Of a stretch of 24,161 nucleotides of DNA, positions 8,516 to 16,549 are shown one piece after another. Below the pieces are notes generated by a model. The model had not been told where the DNA came from and made no database searches. It worked only from the letters and a program-made list of their open reading frames with translations. The first letter of the stretch is position 1, and every line of letters begins with the position of its first letter. Source of the DNA: Rhodobacter sp. Its GTDB lineage: Bacteria; Pseudomonadota; Alphaproteobacteria; Rhodobacterales; Rhodobacteraceae. The position numbers were made by a program, and so were the translations under genes. Where the stretch lies: positions 1 to 24,161 of the forward strand of contig JADJAB010000025.1 of the NCBI GenBank assembly GCA_016704435.1, given 5' to 3'.

Positions 8516-9485
8516 TTGCAAAAACTCCCCTCCATGCGTGCGATACAGGCCTTCGAGGCATTTGGCCGACTTGGCAGTGCCACAGCGGCCGCAACCGAAC
8601 TGGGTGTGACAGTCGGCGCGATCAGCCAGCAGCTTCGCAAAGCGGAGGCAGAGGTCGGGCTGCGGCTGGTCGAGCGCAAAGGCAAGTCGATCGCGTTGAC
8701 GACCCGCGGGCGGCACTATCATGACGACGTCAAAGCTGCGTTTGATGCGCTGCGCGAGGCACAAAGCAAGATGCTGCGGGCTCGATCAGAGGCATCACTG
8801 ACGATTTCGTGTCTGCCGTCGCTGGCCTCCAAATGGATTGGCGCGCAACTGTTCGACTGGCAATCGTCACATCCCACCGCAACAGTGCGCTTGATCGGGG
8901 ACGACACCGAACCCCGCTTTGGATCTGATGAGGTAGACTTTCGGCTGTCTTACGGTGATCTGATAACGCGCTTTGATCATCGAACCGAGTTGTTCACGGA
9001 TTGGGTCGTCCCGGCTTGTTCTCCGTCGCTTCTTGCAAAACTGAAGCCGCAAACGCCCGGGGACATACTCGATGCGCCGCTTTTAGGGATCGAATGGGAT
9101 CGCGCGCAGGGTGCAGCACCTGGCTGGGGCGATTGGGCGGCACATGTTGGCGTACCTCGTCGGAAGGCCGTGGGCGAGGTTGCCTTTTCGATGTCCAGTG
9201 CGGCGATTGATGCGGCGATCAACGGTCGGGGTTTCGTCTTGGCGCAACTTTCCATGGCAGCCGAAGATATCGCCTCGGGGCGGCTTGTCGTGCCTTTCGA
9301 CATCCGGCTCAAGCTCTCACAGCCTTACTCCCTGGCTTGGGACCCGAGCGCGCTGGAAAAACCATTTGGGGCAGAGTTACGGAACTGGATTCAGACAATT
9401 TCTCGCCGCCAAAAGGCGATTTCGGCACCGCAGGCGGCGCAGCCTGCCTGCGGGTGTTTATGTCCCTGTTCAGACGCGGTCCTGA
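8516..9485 (+). CDS. LysR-family transcriptional regulator (GcvA-like; 3' end uncertain)
   Basis: DNA-binding regulator divergent from the Rieske gene. The N-terminal helix-turn-helix is clear: MRAIQAFEAFGRLGSATAAA, then LGVTVGAISQQLRKAEAEVG. The effector-binding domain follows (LTISCLPSLASKWIGAQL, DFRLSYGD, AIDAAINGRGFVLAQLSMA). A TTG start at 8516 gives the MQKLPSMRAIQAFEA beginning usual for GcvA-like members and has GGAA about 10 bases upstream; ATG 8534 is the alternative. Homology ends near residue 298 (about 9409) but no stop follows in frame, which stays open to 10489, antisense to gfa and adhC. A one-base slip would give a stop at 9483-9485. I take the normal length of about 300-323 residues. 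It may sense the substrate of the Rieske operon. Confidence 0.85.
9428..9453. terminator. Hairpin between convergent lysR and gfa, possible bidirectional terminator
   Basis: CCGCAGGC (9428-9435) and GCCTGCGG (9446-9453) form a perfect 8-base stem with a 10-base loop, just where the two convergent genes end. No strong U-run follows on either side, so intrinsic termination is uncertain. It may lie inside the last codons of lysR if the 9485 stop is right. Confidence 0.45.
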
Positions 9486-10030
9486 ACGGTCCAAGTTGCG
9501 ATATAGTCCATCAGGCCCGGGTTCAGGCAATCAGAAGGTTCCAGCCCAATCGCCCTGAGTTGGCCGCGGATGGCCTCCATTTGCGACGGATCAACACCCG
9601 CTTCGATCACCGAGGACACAAAAGCCGCAAAGCCGGGTTGCGCCCAACCCTTTTCCTCGAACCGCTCAGGATGGATGAAATCCAGTCCCTGAAACGGGTG
9701 CTCGCGGGTGACGGGCCCGTACATATGAACGCCGCAGGCCTGGCAAGCGTGGCGTTGGATCAAAGCGGCTGGATCAACTACGGAAAGCTTGTCACCGTTT
9801 TCAAGCACAGTCACCTTGTCATGCGGGGCCACCCCGACAATCGAAAAGATCGCGCCTTCGGGCTTCCAGCATTTGGTGCAACCACAAGCGTGGTTGTGGG
9901 CGATTTGGCCCTCGACGCGCACGCGCACGGGTTTGTCGGTACAAGCACAAACAAGCGTGCCGCCTGTGAAATCCGGCGAGGTCGCGGCGATGCCGCTGTC
10001 CAGTGCCGGGTGCAATTTCGGTTTGGTCAT
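9470..10030 (-). CDS. gfa: S-(hydroxymethyl)glutathione synthase, Gfa (CENP-V/GFA zinc domain)
   Basis: Speeds condensation of formaldehyde with glutathione, the first step of glutathione-dependent formaldehyde removal. Intact, 186 residues, close to the 190 or so of Paracoccus Gfa. The zinc cysteines are in VCACTDKPV, ACGCTKCWKPEG and HACQACGVHMYG; the C-terminus FIHPERFEEKGWAQPGFAAF is the full-length Gfa type, not a generic GFA-domain protein. The start ATG 10030 has a strong GGGAGGAGA ribosome site 5 bases upstream. It lies 60 bases after adhC on the same strand, and the pair sits downstream of hutU. The product, S-hydroxymethylglutathione, is the substrate of the neighbouring dehydrogenase. 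Formaldehyde could come from the Rieske demethylase. Confidence 0.92.
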   Translation of the reverse strand: MTKPKLHPALDSGIAATSPDFTGGTLVCACTDKPVRVRVEGQIAHNHACGCTKCWKPEGAIFSIVGVAPHDKVTVLENGDKLSVVDPAALIQRHACQACGVHMYGPVTREHPFQGLDFIHPERFEEKGWAQPGFAAFVSSVIEAGVDPSQMEAIRGQLRAIGLEPSDCLNPGLMDYIATWTVQDRV

Positions 10031-10090
10031 GTGGTGTCTCCTCCCATTACCCCGGATAGTACGCGCCGGTCCGGTTCCGGTATTGTGATC

Positions 10091-11146
10091 TCAGAATACG
10101 ACGACGGACCGGATGCTTTCGCCCGAATGCATCAGATCGAAGCCTTTGTTGATGTCTTCCAGCTTGAGGATATGGGTGATCATCGAGTCGATCTCGACCT
10201 TGCCCTCCATATACCAATCGACGATCTTCGGCACATCGGTGCGGCCGCGCGCGCCGCCGAATGCGGTGCCTTTCCAGACCCGGCCGGTCACCAGCTGGAA
10301 CGGGCGGGTTTCGATCACCGCACCCGAGGGGGCGACGCCGATGATGATCGACTGACCCCAGCCGCGATGGGTGCATTCCAGCGCGTCGCGCATCACCTTG
10401 ACGTTGCCGGTGCAATCGAACGAGTAATCCGCGCCGCCGATCTTGTCGAAGGGGGTTTTCGTCAGATCAACGATGGCTTGGACGACTAGATCAACGCCGA
10501 TGATCATATCGGCCCCGGCCATTTTCAGGCCCTGAATCACGTTCAGACCAATGCCGCCCAGACCGAAAACCACGGCCTTTGCACCGATTTCAACCTGCGC
10601 CGTGTTCAGCACCGCGCCGATGCCGGTTGTCACACCGCAGCCGATGTAGCAGATCTTGTCGAACGGCGCGTCTTCACGCACCTTGGCCAGCGCGATTTCC
10701 GGCATCACCGTATGGTTGGCGAAGGTGGAACAGCCCATGTAGTGAAAGATCGGCGTGCCATCCAGCATGGAAAACCGGGTGGTGCCATCAGGCATCAGGC
10801 CCTGGCCCTGCGTGGCGCGAATGGCGGTGCAAAGGTTGGTCTTGCGCGACAGGCAGGACGGGCATTCACGGCATTCGGGGGTGTAAAGCGGGATGACGTG
10901 ATCGCCCGGCTTCAGCGATTTCACGCCGGGCCCGCATTTGATCACCACGCCCGCGCCTTCATGGCCGAGGATCGCCGGGAACAGCCCTTCGGGATCGGCG
11001 CCCGACAGGGTAAATTCGTCGGTGTGGCAAATGCCGGTGGCCTTGATTTCAACCAGAACCTCGCCCTCTTTGGGGTCGTCGAGGTTTACCTCCATGATTT
11101 CAAGCGGTTTGCCGGGGGCGATGGCGACAGCGGCGCGAGTGCGCAT
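10091..11146 (-). CDS. frmA: S-(hydroxymethyl)glutathione dehydrogenase / class III alcohol dehydrogenase, with an internal in-frame gap
   Basis: Oxidises S-hydroxymethylglutathione to S-formylglutathione with NAD. ATG 11146 (MRTRAAVAIAPGKPLEIMEV) is chosen over the longer frame because GGAAG sits 8 bases upstream. Catalytic zinc ligands are in GICHTDEF and LGHEGAG, with the later Cys in CYIGCGVTTGIG; structural zinc cysteines are in CRECPSCLSRKTNLC. The Rossmann glycine motif is VFGLGGIGLNVIQG. After the NAD-ribose Asp in IIGVDL the sequence jumps to VVQAIVDLTKT. Relatives carry about 24 more residues there (the stretch ending near GMTHFVNP), and the total of 351 instead of about 375 agrees. 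So an in-frame loss of about 72 bases lies near 10496/10497. S-formylglutathione hydrolase is not in the window. Confidence 0.9.
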   Translation of the reverse strand: MRTRAAVAIAPGKPLEIMEVNLDDPKEGEVLVEIKATGICHTDEFTLSGADPEGLFPAILGHEGAGVVIKCGPGVKSLKPGDHVIPLYTPECRECPSCLSRKTNLCTAIRATQGQGLMPDGTTRFSMLDGTPIFHYMGCSTFANHTVMPEIALAKVREDAPFDKICYIGCGVTTGIGAVLNTAQVEIGAKAVVFGLGGIGLNVIQGLKMAGADMIIGVDLVVQAIVDLTKTPFDKIGGADYSFDCTGNVKVMRDALECTHRGWGQSIIIGVAPSGAVIETRPFQLVTGRVWKGTAFGGARGRTDVPKIVDWYMEGKVEIDSMITHILKLEDINKGFDLMHSGESIRSVVVF

Positions 11147-11174
11147 GGGGACTTCCTTTCTACAGGGATGGCAA

Positions 11175-11193
11175 GCCGGAGTGCTTCTCCGGC
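11175..11193. other. Perfect stem-loop in the hutU-adhC gap
   Basis: GCCGGAG (11175-11181) and CTCCGGC (11187-11193) pair perfectly over 7 bases with a 5-base loop, in the 77-base gap between hutU and the formaldehyde genes. No U-run follows, so it looks more like an mRNA processing or partial attenuation site than a full terminator. Confidence 0.4.
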
Positions 11194-11223
11194 CGGCGTT
11201 ATCTGACAAGCGGCAAGGTGATC

Positions 11224-12906
11224 TCAGTTGCCCAGAATAGTCGGCAGGCGCAGACCACGTTCTTTGGCGCAGTCAATTGCGGTTTCATAACCTGCGTCGG
11301 CGTGACGCCAGACGCCAGACGCTGGATCGTTCCACAGGACGCGCTCCAGCCGTTTGGCGGCATCATCGGTGCCATCAGCCACGATAACCACGCCGGAATG
11401 CTGCGAAAAGCCCATGCCGACGCCGCCGCCGTGGTGGATCGAAACCCAAGTGGCCCCCGACGCGGTGTTGACCAGCGCGTTGAGCAGTGGCCAATCCGAT
11501 ACCGCGTCTGATCCGTCCTTCATGCTTTCGGTCTCGCGGTTGGGCGAGGCAACCGATCCTGAATCCAAGTGGTCACGACCAATCACGATCGGGGCTTTCA
11601 ATTCACCCGACTTGACCATCTCGTTGAACATCAGCCCGGCGCGGTGCCGATCCCCGAGCCCGATCCAGCAGATGCGGGCGGGCAGACCCTGAAACGCGAT
11701 GCGGTCGGCGGCCATATCAAGCCAACGGTGCAAGTGTTCATTTTCCGGGAACAGCTTTTTCATCGCGGCATCGGTTTTGTAGATATCCTCGGGGTCGCCG
11801 GACAGCGCCACCCAGCGGAACGGACCAATGCCCTTGCAGAACAGGGGCCGGATATAGGCCGGCACAAAGCCGGGGAAGGCAAAGGCGTTTTCAAGCCCTT
11901 CTTCCTGCGCGACCTGCCGAATGTTGTTGCCATAATCCAGCGTCGGTACGCCCGCATTCCAGAAATCCACCATCGCTGCTACATGGATGCACATCGAGGC
12001 GCGAGCGGCCTTTTCCACCGCCTTCGGGTCGGTTTCCTGTTTGGCCCGCCACTCGGCAACGCTCCAGCCTTGCGGCAGATAGCCGTGCAGCGGGTCATGG
12101 GCCGATGTCTGGTCGGTGACGATATCAGGACGTGCGCCACCCGCTTTCATCCGGCGCACCAGTTCGGGGAACACATCGGCGGCATTGCCCAAGAGGCCGA
12201 CCGACTTTGCCTCGCCCTTGGCGGTCCATTCGGCGATCATCGCCAGCGCCTCGTCCAAAGTCCGCGCTTTGGCATCGACAGAACGGGTGCGAAGGCGGAA
12301 ATCGATCCGCGTCTCGTCGCATTCAACGGCCAGACAGCAAGCCCCCGCCATCACAGCTGCCAAGGGCTGCGCCCCGCCCATGCCGCCAAGGCCACCCGTC
12401 AGGATCCACTTGCCCTTGAGTGATCCGCCAAAGTGCTGACGGCCCGCCTCCGCAAAGGTCTCATAGGTACCTTGCACGATACCTTGGGTGCCGATGTAGA
12501 TCCACGACCCGGCGGTCATCTGGCCGTACATCATCAGGCCCTTTTTATCGAGCTCGTTGAAATGGTCCCAGGTCGCCCAATGCGGCACGAGGTTGGAATT
12601 GGCGATCAAAACGCGCGGGGCATCCTTATGGGTGCGGACCACCGCGACCGGCCGGCCGGATTGCACCAGCAGGGTTTCGTCATCTTCAAGGTCTTTCAGC
12701 GTGGCGACGATCCGGTCGAAATCGCCCCAAGACCGCGCGGCGCGGCCAATGCCGCCGTAAACCACCAACTCATGCGGGTTCTCGGCAACGTCAGGATGCA
12801 GGTTGTTCATCAACATCCGCATCGCGGCCTCGGTCTGCCACGATTTCGCGGTGATTTCAGTGCCGGTGGCGGGATAGATGTCGCGGCTGTTCTTGCGATC
12901 AAGCAT
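11224..12906 (-). CDS. hutU: Urocanate hydratase
   Basis: Second step of histidine catabolism: urocanate plus water to 4-imidazolone-5-propionate, using tightly bound NAD. Intact from ATG 12906 (MLDRKNSRDIYPATGTEITA), 560 residues, the normal size of about 557. The NAD-binding glycine motif GGLGGMGGAQPLA and the conserved FAFPGFVPAYIRPLFCKG and GPFRWVALSGD blocks are present. The frame is open to 13134, but AAGGAG lies just before 12906 and the HutG stop overlaps this ATG by 8 bases, so the shorter start is right. It follows hutG and precedes adhC and gfa. No frameshift, unlike several neighbours. Confidence 0.97.
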   Translation of the reverse strand: MLDRKNSRDIYPATGTEITAKSWQTEAAMRMLMNNLHPDVAENPHELVVYGGIGRAARSWGDFDRIVATLKDLEDDETLLVQSGRPVAVVRTHKDAPRVLIANSNLVPHWATWDHFNELDKKGLMMYGQMTAGSWIYIGTQGIVQGTYETFAEAGRQHFGGSLKGKWILTGGLGGMGGAQPLAAVMAGACCLAVECDETRIDFRLRTRSVDAKARTLDEALAMIAEWTAKGEAKSVGLLGNAADVFPELVRRMKAGGARPDIVTDQTSAHDPLHGYLPQGWSVAEWRAKQETDPKAVEKAARASMCIHVAAMVDFWNAGVPTLDYGNNIRQVAQEEGLENAFAFPGFVPAYIRPLFCKGIGPFRWVALSGDPEDIYKTDAAMKKLFPENEHLHRWLDMAADRIAFQGLPARICWIGLGDRHRAGLMFNEMVKSGELKAPIVIGRDHLDSGSVASPNRETESMKDGSDAVSDWPLLNALVNTASGATWVSIHHGGGVGMGFSQHSGVVIVADGTDDAAKRLERVLWNDPASGVWRHADAGYETAIDCAKERGLRLPTILGN

Positions 12907-13723
12907 GGAAGGCTCCTTCATGGGTGAGAGCGCCCGAGCGGGCAAGGGTGTCAAGGGATTGCAGAATTTGCCCAAGAACCGCGCGCAATGGCGCGGCGAT
13001 CCGGGGGGCATAGGTCCAAGGTGCTGCCTCGGCGGCCAGATAGGCGCGCTGGGCCAGTTCCATCTGGATGGCATGAACGCCCGTGCCGGGCTGACCATAG
13101 TGCCGCGTGGTCCAGCCACCCTTGAAGCGGCCATTCAACACGGCATCAAAGGTCTTGGCTGCAAAACAGGGCGTCGAGACAGCATCCGACACCTGTGCCG
13201 CACAGGTCTGCCCGTCGTTGGTGCCAATGGAAAACATCGGCAGCAGCCCCGGAAACAGAAAAGGGATGGTCGAGCGGATCGAATGGCAATCAAAGACGAT
13301 CGCCACGCCATGCCGGGCCTTCACTCGCTCGACTTCGGCGGCAAGTGCCGCATGATAGGGCGCGTGGAATTGCGCCCGGCGTGCGGCAATCTCGTCGAGC
13401 GTTGGCTCCTGCCCTTCGCTCCAGATGTCCAGCCCATCAAAGTCCGTTGTCGGGCACAGGGACGTGGTGTTGGCACCCGGATAAAGCGAAGCCCCGGCTG
13501 GATCGCGATTGGCGTCGATGACATAGCGGTGAAACGTCGCCTCGACTGTCGTAACGTCAGCCAAAAGCCCCTGATAAAGCTGAGCAATATGCCAATCCGT
13601 GTCTGACAGCCTTCGCCCGCGGTCATTCAACCGGGCCATCAGCGCGTCGGGCACATATGTCCCCCCGTGCGGCAGACCGAGAATGACCGGACTGTCGCCT
13701 TGCGTTATGGTGACAGGCATCAT
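12899..13723 (-). CDS. hutG: N-formylglutamate deformylase (HutG)
   Basis: Final step of the five-enzyme Hut route: N-formylglutamate to glutamate and formate. Intact, 274 residues. Family marks: GLPHGGTYVP near the N-terminus, IDANRDPAG, FDCHSIRS (metal-ligand region), SIGTNDGQTC and GWTTRHYGQPGTGVHAIQME. Its presence with hutF and the absence of a formiminoglutamase shows the deiminase route. The ATG at 13723 overlaps the hutH stop (ATGA) and its stop overlaps hutU by 8 bases, so the genes are translationally coupled. Zinc dependence is known for the family. Confidence 0.95.
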   Translation of the reverse strand: MMPVTITQGDSPVILGLPHGGTYVPDALMARLNDRGRRLSDTDWHIAQLYQGLLADVTTVEATFHRYVIDANRDPAGASLYPGANTTSLCPTTDFDGLDIWSEGQEPTLDEIAARRAQFHAPYHAALAAEVERVKARHGVAIVFDCHSIRSTIPFLFPGLLPMFSIGTNDGQTCAAQVSDAVSTPCFAAKTFDAVLNGRFKGGWTTRHYGQPGTGVHAIQMELAQRAYLAAEAAPWTYAPRIAAPLRAVLGQILQSLDTLARSGALTHEGAFHA

Positions 13724-15257
13724 GCGGACAACTCTGGCAGTGCCAGACCGCTTGCCTGCGCCAAGGTGCCGGTGCCAATCAGGCGCGCTGCTGCGGCCAG
13801 ATCGGGGGCAAGGTAGCGATCATCGCCCAGCGTTGCCACATCCTGACGCAGCCGCGCGACAACGTCCTGCAATGGTGCACTGGTGTGCAGCGGCGCCCGG
13901 AAGTCGATGCCCTGGGCAGCACACATCGCCTCGACCCCAAGGATCACGTTCAGGTTTTGCACCATCTTGCCCAAGCGCACAGCACCGTGTGCTGCCATGC
14001 TGACATGGTCTTCCTGATTAGCCGATGTCGGCGTGCTGTCGGTCACGCAAGGCATGGCGATGTGCTTGTTCTCGGACATCAGCGCGGCAGTGGTCACCTC
14101 TGCGATCATGAGGCCGGAGTTCAGGCCGGGGCGCGGGGGTCAGGGAACGCAGGCAGGTTGAACGACAAAACGGGGTCCACCATCAAGGCGACGCGGCGCT
14201 GCGCGATCGCCCCGATCTCGGCCAGGGCCAGCGCAATCATGTCGGCGGCAAAGCCCACGGGTTCAGCGTGGAAGTTACCACCGGACACGATCAGCCCGGC
14301 CCCAGTCAGCACCAACGGATTGTCGGTTGCCGCGTTGGCCTCGATCTCCAGCGTATGGGCCGCCCGGCGCAACATCCATCGCGGCCCCGGTGACCTGCGG
14401 CTGGCACCCGGATGCAGCAGGGATCCTGCACGCGGGCATCGCCGACGTGGCTTTCGCGGATCTCGGATCCCGCCAGCAGCGCCCGCATAAAGCTTGCAGC
14501 CTCGATCTGTCCCGCATGACCGCGCAGCGAATGGATTTCCGGCTGCAAGGGGGCGGTAGACCCCATGATCGCGTCCGTCGACAGCGCCGAGGTGACAAGT
14601 GCGGACTGCGCCGCATTCCAGCCGTCGAACAGGCCCGCGAGAGCGAAAGCGGTGGAAAATTGCGTTCCGTTGATGAAGGCCAGTCCTTCTTTGGGGCCGA
14701 GCGGAATCGGGGTCAGACCAGCCGCAGCTAGGGCCTCGGCACCTGGCATCACGCGGCCTTGGTATTCCGCCTCGCCATGGCCGATCAGAACAGCAGTCAT
14801 ATGGGACAAGGGGGCCAGATCACCCGACGCCCCGACCGACCCTTGCGCAGGAATGACAGGCGTCACGCCACAGGCCAGCATAGCCTCAAGCAGTTCAACA
14901 AACGCCCAACGTACGCCCGAAGCACCGCGCCCAAAGCTGAGAAGCTTCAACACCATCAGCAACCGCGCATGGGCGCGCGGGGATAGCGTCGCCCACGCCA
15001 CAGCAATGCGACAAGATCAAAGTTGCGCTGTAGGGTGGCGGTGTCTTCGGGGCGATGCGCAAGGACGCCAGTTTGCCAAAACCGGTGTTCACCCCGTAGA
15101 CCGGTACGTCCCCGGCAGCTGCAGCGTTGATCGCGGCAGCGGCAGCCTCGATCCCCGGACGGGCTGCGCGATCCAGCGTGACGGACAGTTCTTCGCGGTA
15201 AATTCGTGCCAGTTGTACCAAGGTGGTCTGGCCCGGAACAAGGGTAAGAGCGGTCAA
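13720..15257 (-). CDS. hutH: Histidine ammonia-lyase (frameshifted as read)
   Basis: First step: L-histidine to urocanate and ammonia. The self-made MIO cofactor comes from A-S-G in QGSVGASGDLAPLSHM, coded at 14822-14830, about residue 143 as in the family. Other marks: YGVNTGFGKLA, NLILSHCCGVGD, FINGTQFSTAFAL, and the C-terminal SANQEDHVSMAAHGA. Total span fits about 511 residues. The frame breaks in several places: around 15020-15050 (one base lost, one gained), near 14980, near 14390-14410, and at 14135-14150, where two extra C's split FLTPRPGLNSGLMIAE. All look like homopolymer miscalls, so the gene is probably intact in life. The start appears to be TTG 15257, overlapping the hutI stop. 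Confidence 0.93.
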
Positions 15258-16467
15258 AGGACGCCTCCGATTATGCGTTGGTAAAGGGGGTTAAAGCCGA
15301 TGCGGTAGGCCAGCTCAGCCGGATGGCCGCAGTTCCAGACGGCAAGATCCGCGATCTGACCCGACGCCAGCGTGCCGCGATCTATCAGACCAAGGGCGCG
15401 CGCAGCATGGGTGGTGGCCCCCTCCAAAGCCTCGGCCGGGGTCATGCGAAACAGTGTGCAGGCCATGTTCATCGCCAGCAGCAGCGAGGTCATGGGGCTG
15501 GAGCCGGGGTTCATATCGGTCGCCACCGGCCATCAGCACGCCGTGTTGGCGCAGCAAATCAATCGGAGGCATCCGCGTTTCGCGTAGGGTATAAAACGCA
15601 CCGGGCAGGATCACCGCCACGGTTCCAGATGCGGCCATGGCGACCGCCCCCGCCTCATCTAGGTATTCCAGATGATCGGCTGACATCGCGCCATACCGCG
15701 CAGCCAGTGCCGCGCCACCAAGGTTGGATAGCTGTTCGGCGTGAAGCTTGACCGGAAGCCCAAGGCTCTGGGCGGCTTGAAACACCCGTTCGATTTGGGC
15801 GACTGAGAACGCGATACCCTCGCAGAACCCATCCACCGCATCGACCAGCCCTTCGGCATGGGCCGCGTGTAGCGCGGGAATGCAAACCTGATCGATATAG
15901 GCGTCGGCACGGCCTTTATACTCCACAGGCACAGCATGGGCCGCAAGATAGCTGGTCCGCACCAGAACGGGGCGCAACTGGCCAATCCGCCGCGCGGCAC
16001 GCAGCATCCGCAGTTCTGTGTCCTGCTCCAGTCCGTAACCGGACTTGATCTCGATCACAGCCACGCCTTCTGCAATCATCGCATCGACAAAGGGCAGCGC
16101 CGCCCGCAGCCAGATCGTCTTCCGAAGCCTTGCGCGTCGCGGTTACAGTCGAGACGATCCCGCCCCCTGCCCGCGCAACCTCCTCGTAGCTTGCCCCTTG
16201 CAGCCGCATCTCGAATTCCGTGGCACGGTTGCCGCCATGGACGACATGGGTGTGGCAATCAATCAGCGCTGGTGTGATCAGTCGCCCACCCATGTCCCGC
16301 ACGGGCAAAGCGGCGTAGTCGCCCGGCAAATGCGCCTGCATCCCAAGCCATGCGATCTTGCCCCCAGCCAAAACAATCGCCGCATCTTCGATCAAACCAT
16401 AAGGATCAGCCCCTGAACGCATCGTTGCCGCACGAAGGGAGGTCAGAACGACAGAAGGCTGCTGCAC
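15254..16467 (-). CDS. hutI: Imidazolonepropionase (two frameshifts as read)
   Basis: Third step: opens imidazolone propionate to N-formimino-L-glutamate. Amidohydrolase-fold metal site: IDCHTHVVHGGNR (HxH), KLHAEQLSNLGG, SADHLEYLDEAG and ATDMNPGSSP (Asp). The three frames connect near 16110 (RKASEDDL to ALPFVDAMIAEG) and near 15525 (HGVLMA to VATDMNPGS). Restored length is about 404 residues, normal. The start is the GTG at 16465-16467; it is divergent from hutF across an 82-base gap that holds promoter and operator. It heads hutI-hutH-hutG-hutU-adhC-gfa. Confidence 0.92.
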
Positions 16468-16489
16468 GTGACTTGCTCCGGAAAAGGTG

Positions 16490-16519
16490 TTGCCGAGTCG
16501 TTATGTATGCAAGTATAAG
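16490..16519 (+). promoter_or_regulatory. hutF promoter, -35/-10
   Basis: TTGCCG (16490-16495) and TATAAG (16514-16519) with an 18-base spacer lie just before the operator, so transcription would start within it. A reverse-strand TAGACA inside the operator could serve as the -35 of the divergent hutI promoter, with a weak -10. Confidence 0.5.
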
Positions 16520-16521
16520 TA

Positions 16522-16537
16522 TTATGTCTACACATAA
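16522..16537 (+). promoter_or_regulatory. Probable HutC operator in the hutI-hutF divergent region
   Basis: TATGTCTACACATA at 16523-16536, flanked by T and A, is a near-perfect palindrome directly before the AGGAG ribosome site of hutF. It is identical over 14 bases to the site before the Rieske gene and can control both hutF and the hutI operon. Binding by HutC is inferred from context. Confidence 0.8.
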
Positions 16538-16549
16538 GGAGTCGCCATC

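Noticed and set aside
11569..12423. 284-codon plus-strand open frame opposite hutU
   Set aside because: Antisense to an intact, well-conserved urocanate hydratase.
16501..16518. TTATGTATGCAAGTATAA as a second HutC operator beside the real one
   Set aside because: It is AT-rich and partly symmetric but shares only TTATGT with the operator core and overlaps the hutF -10; not enough to call.
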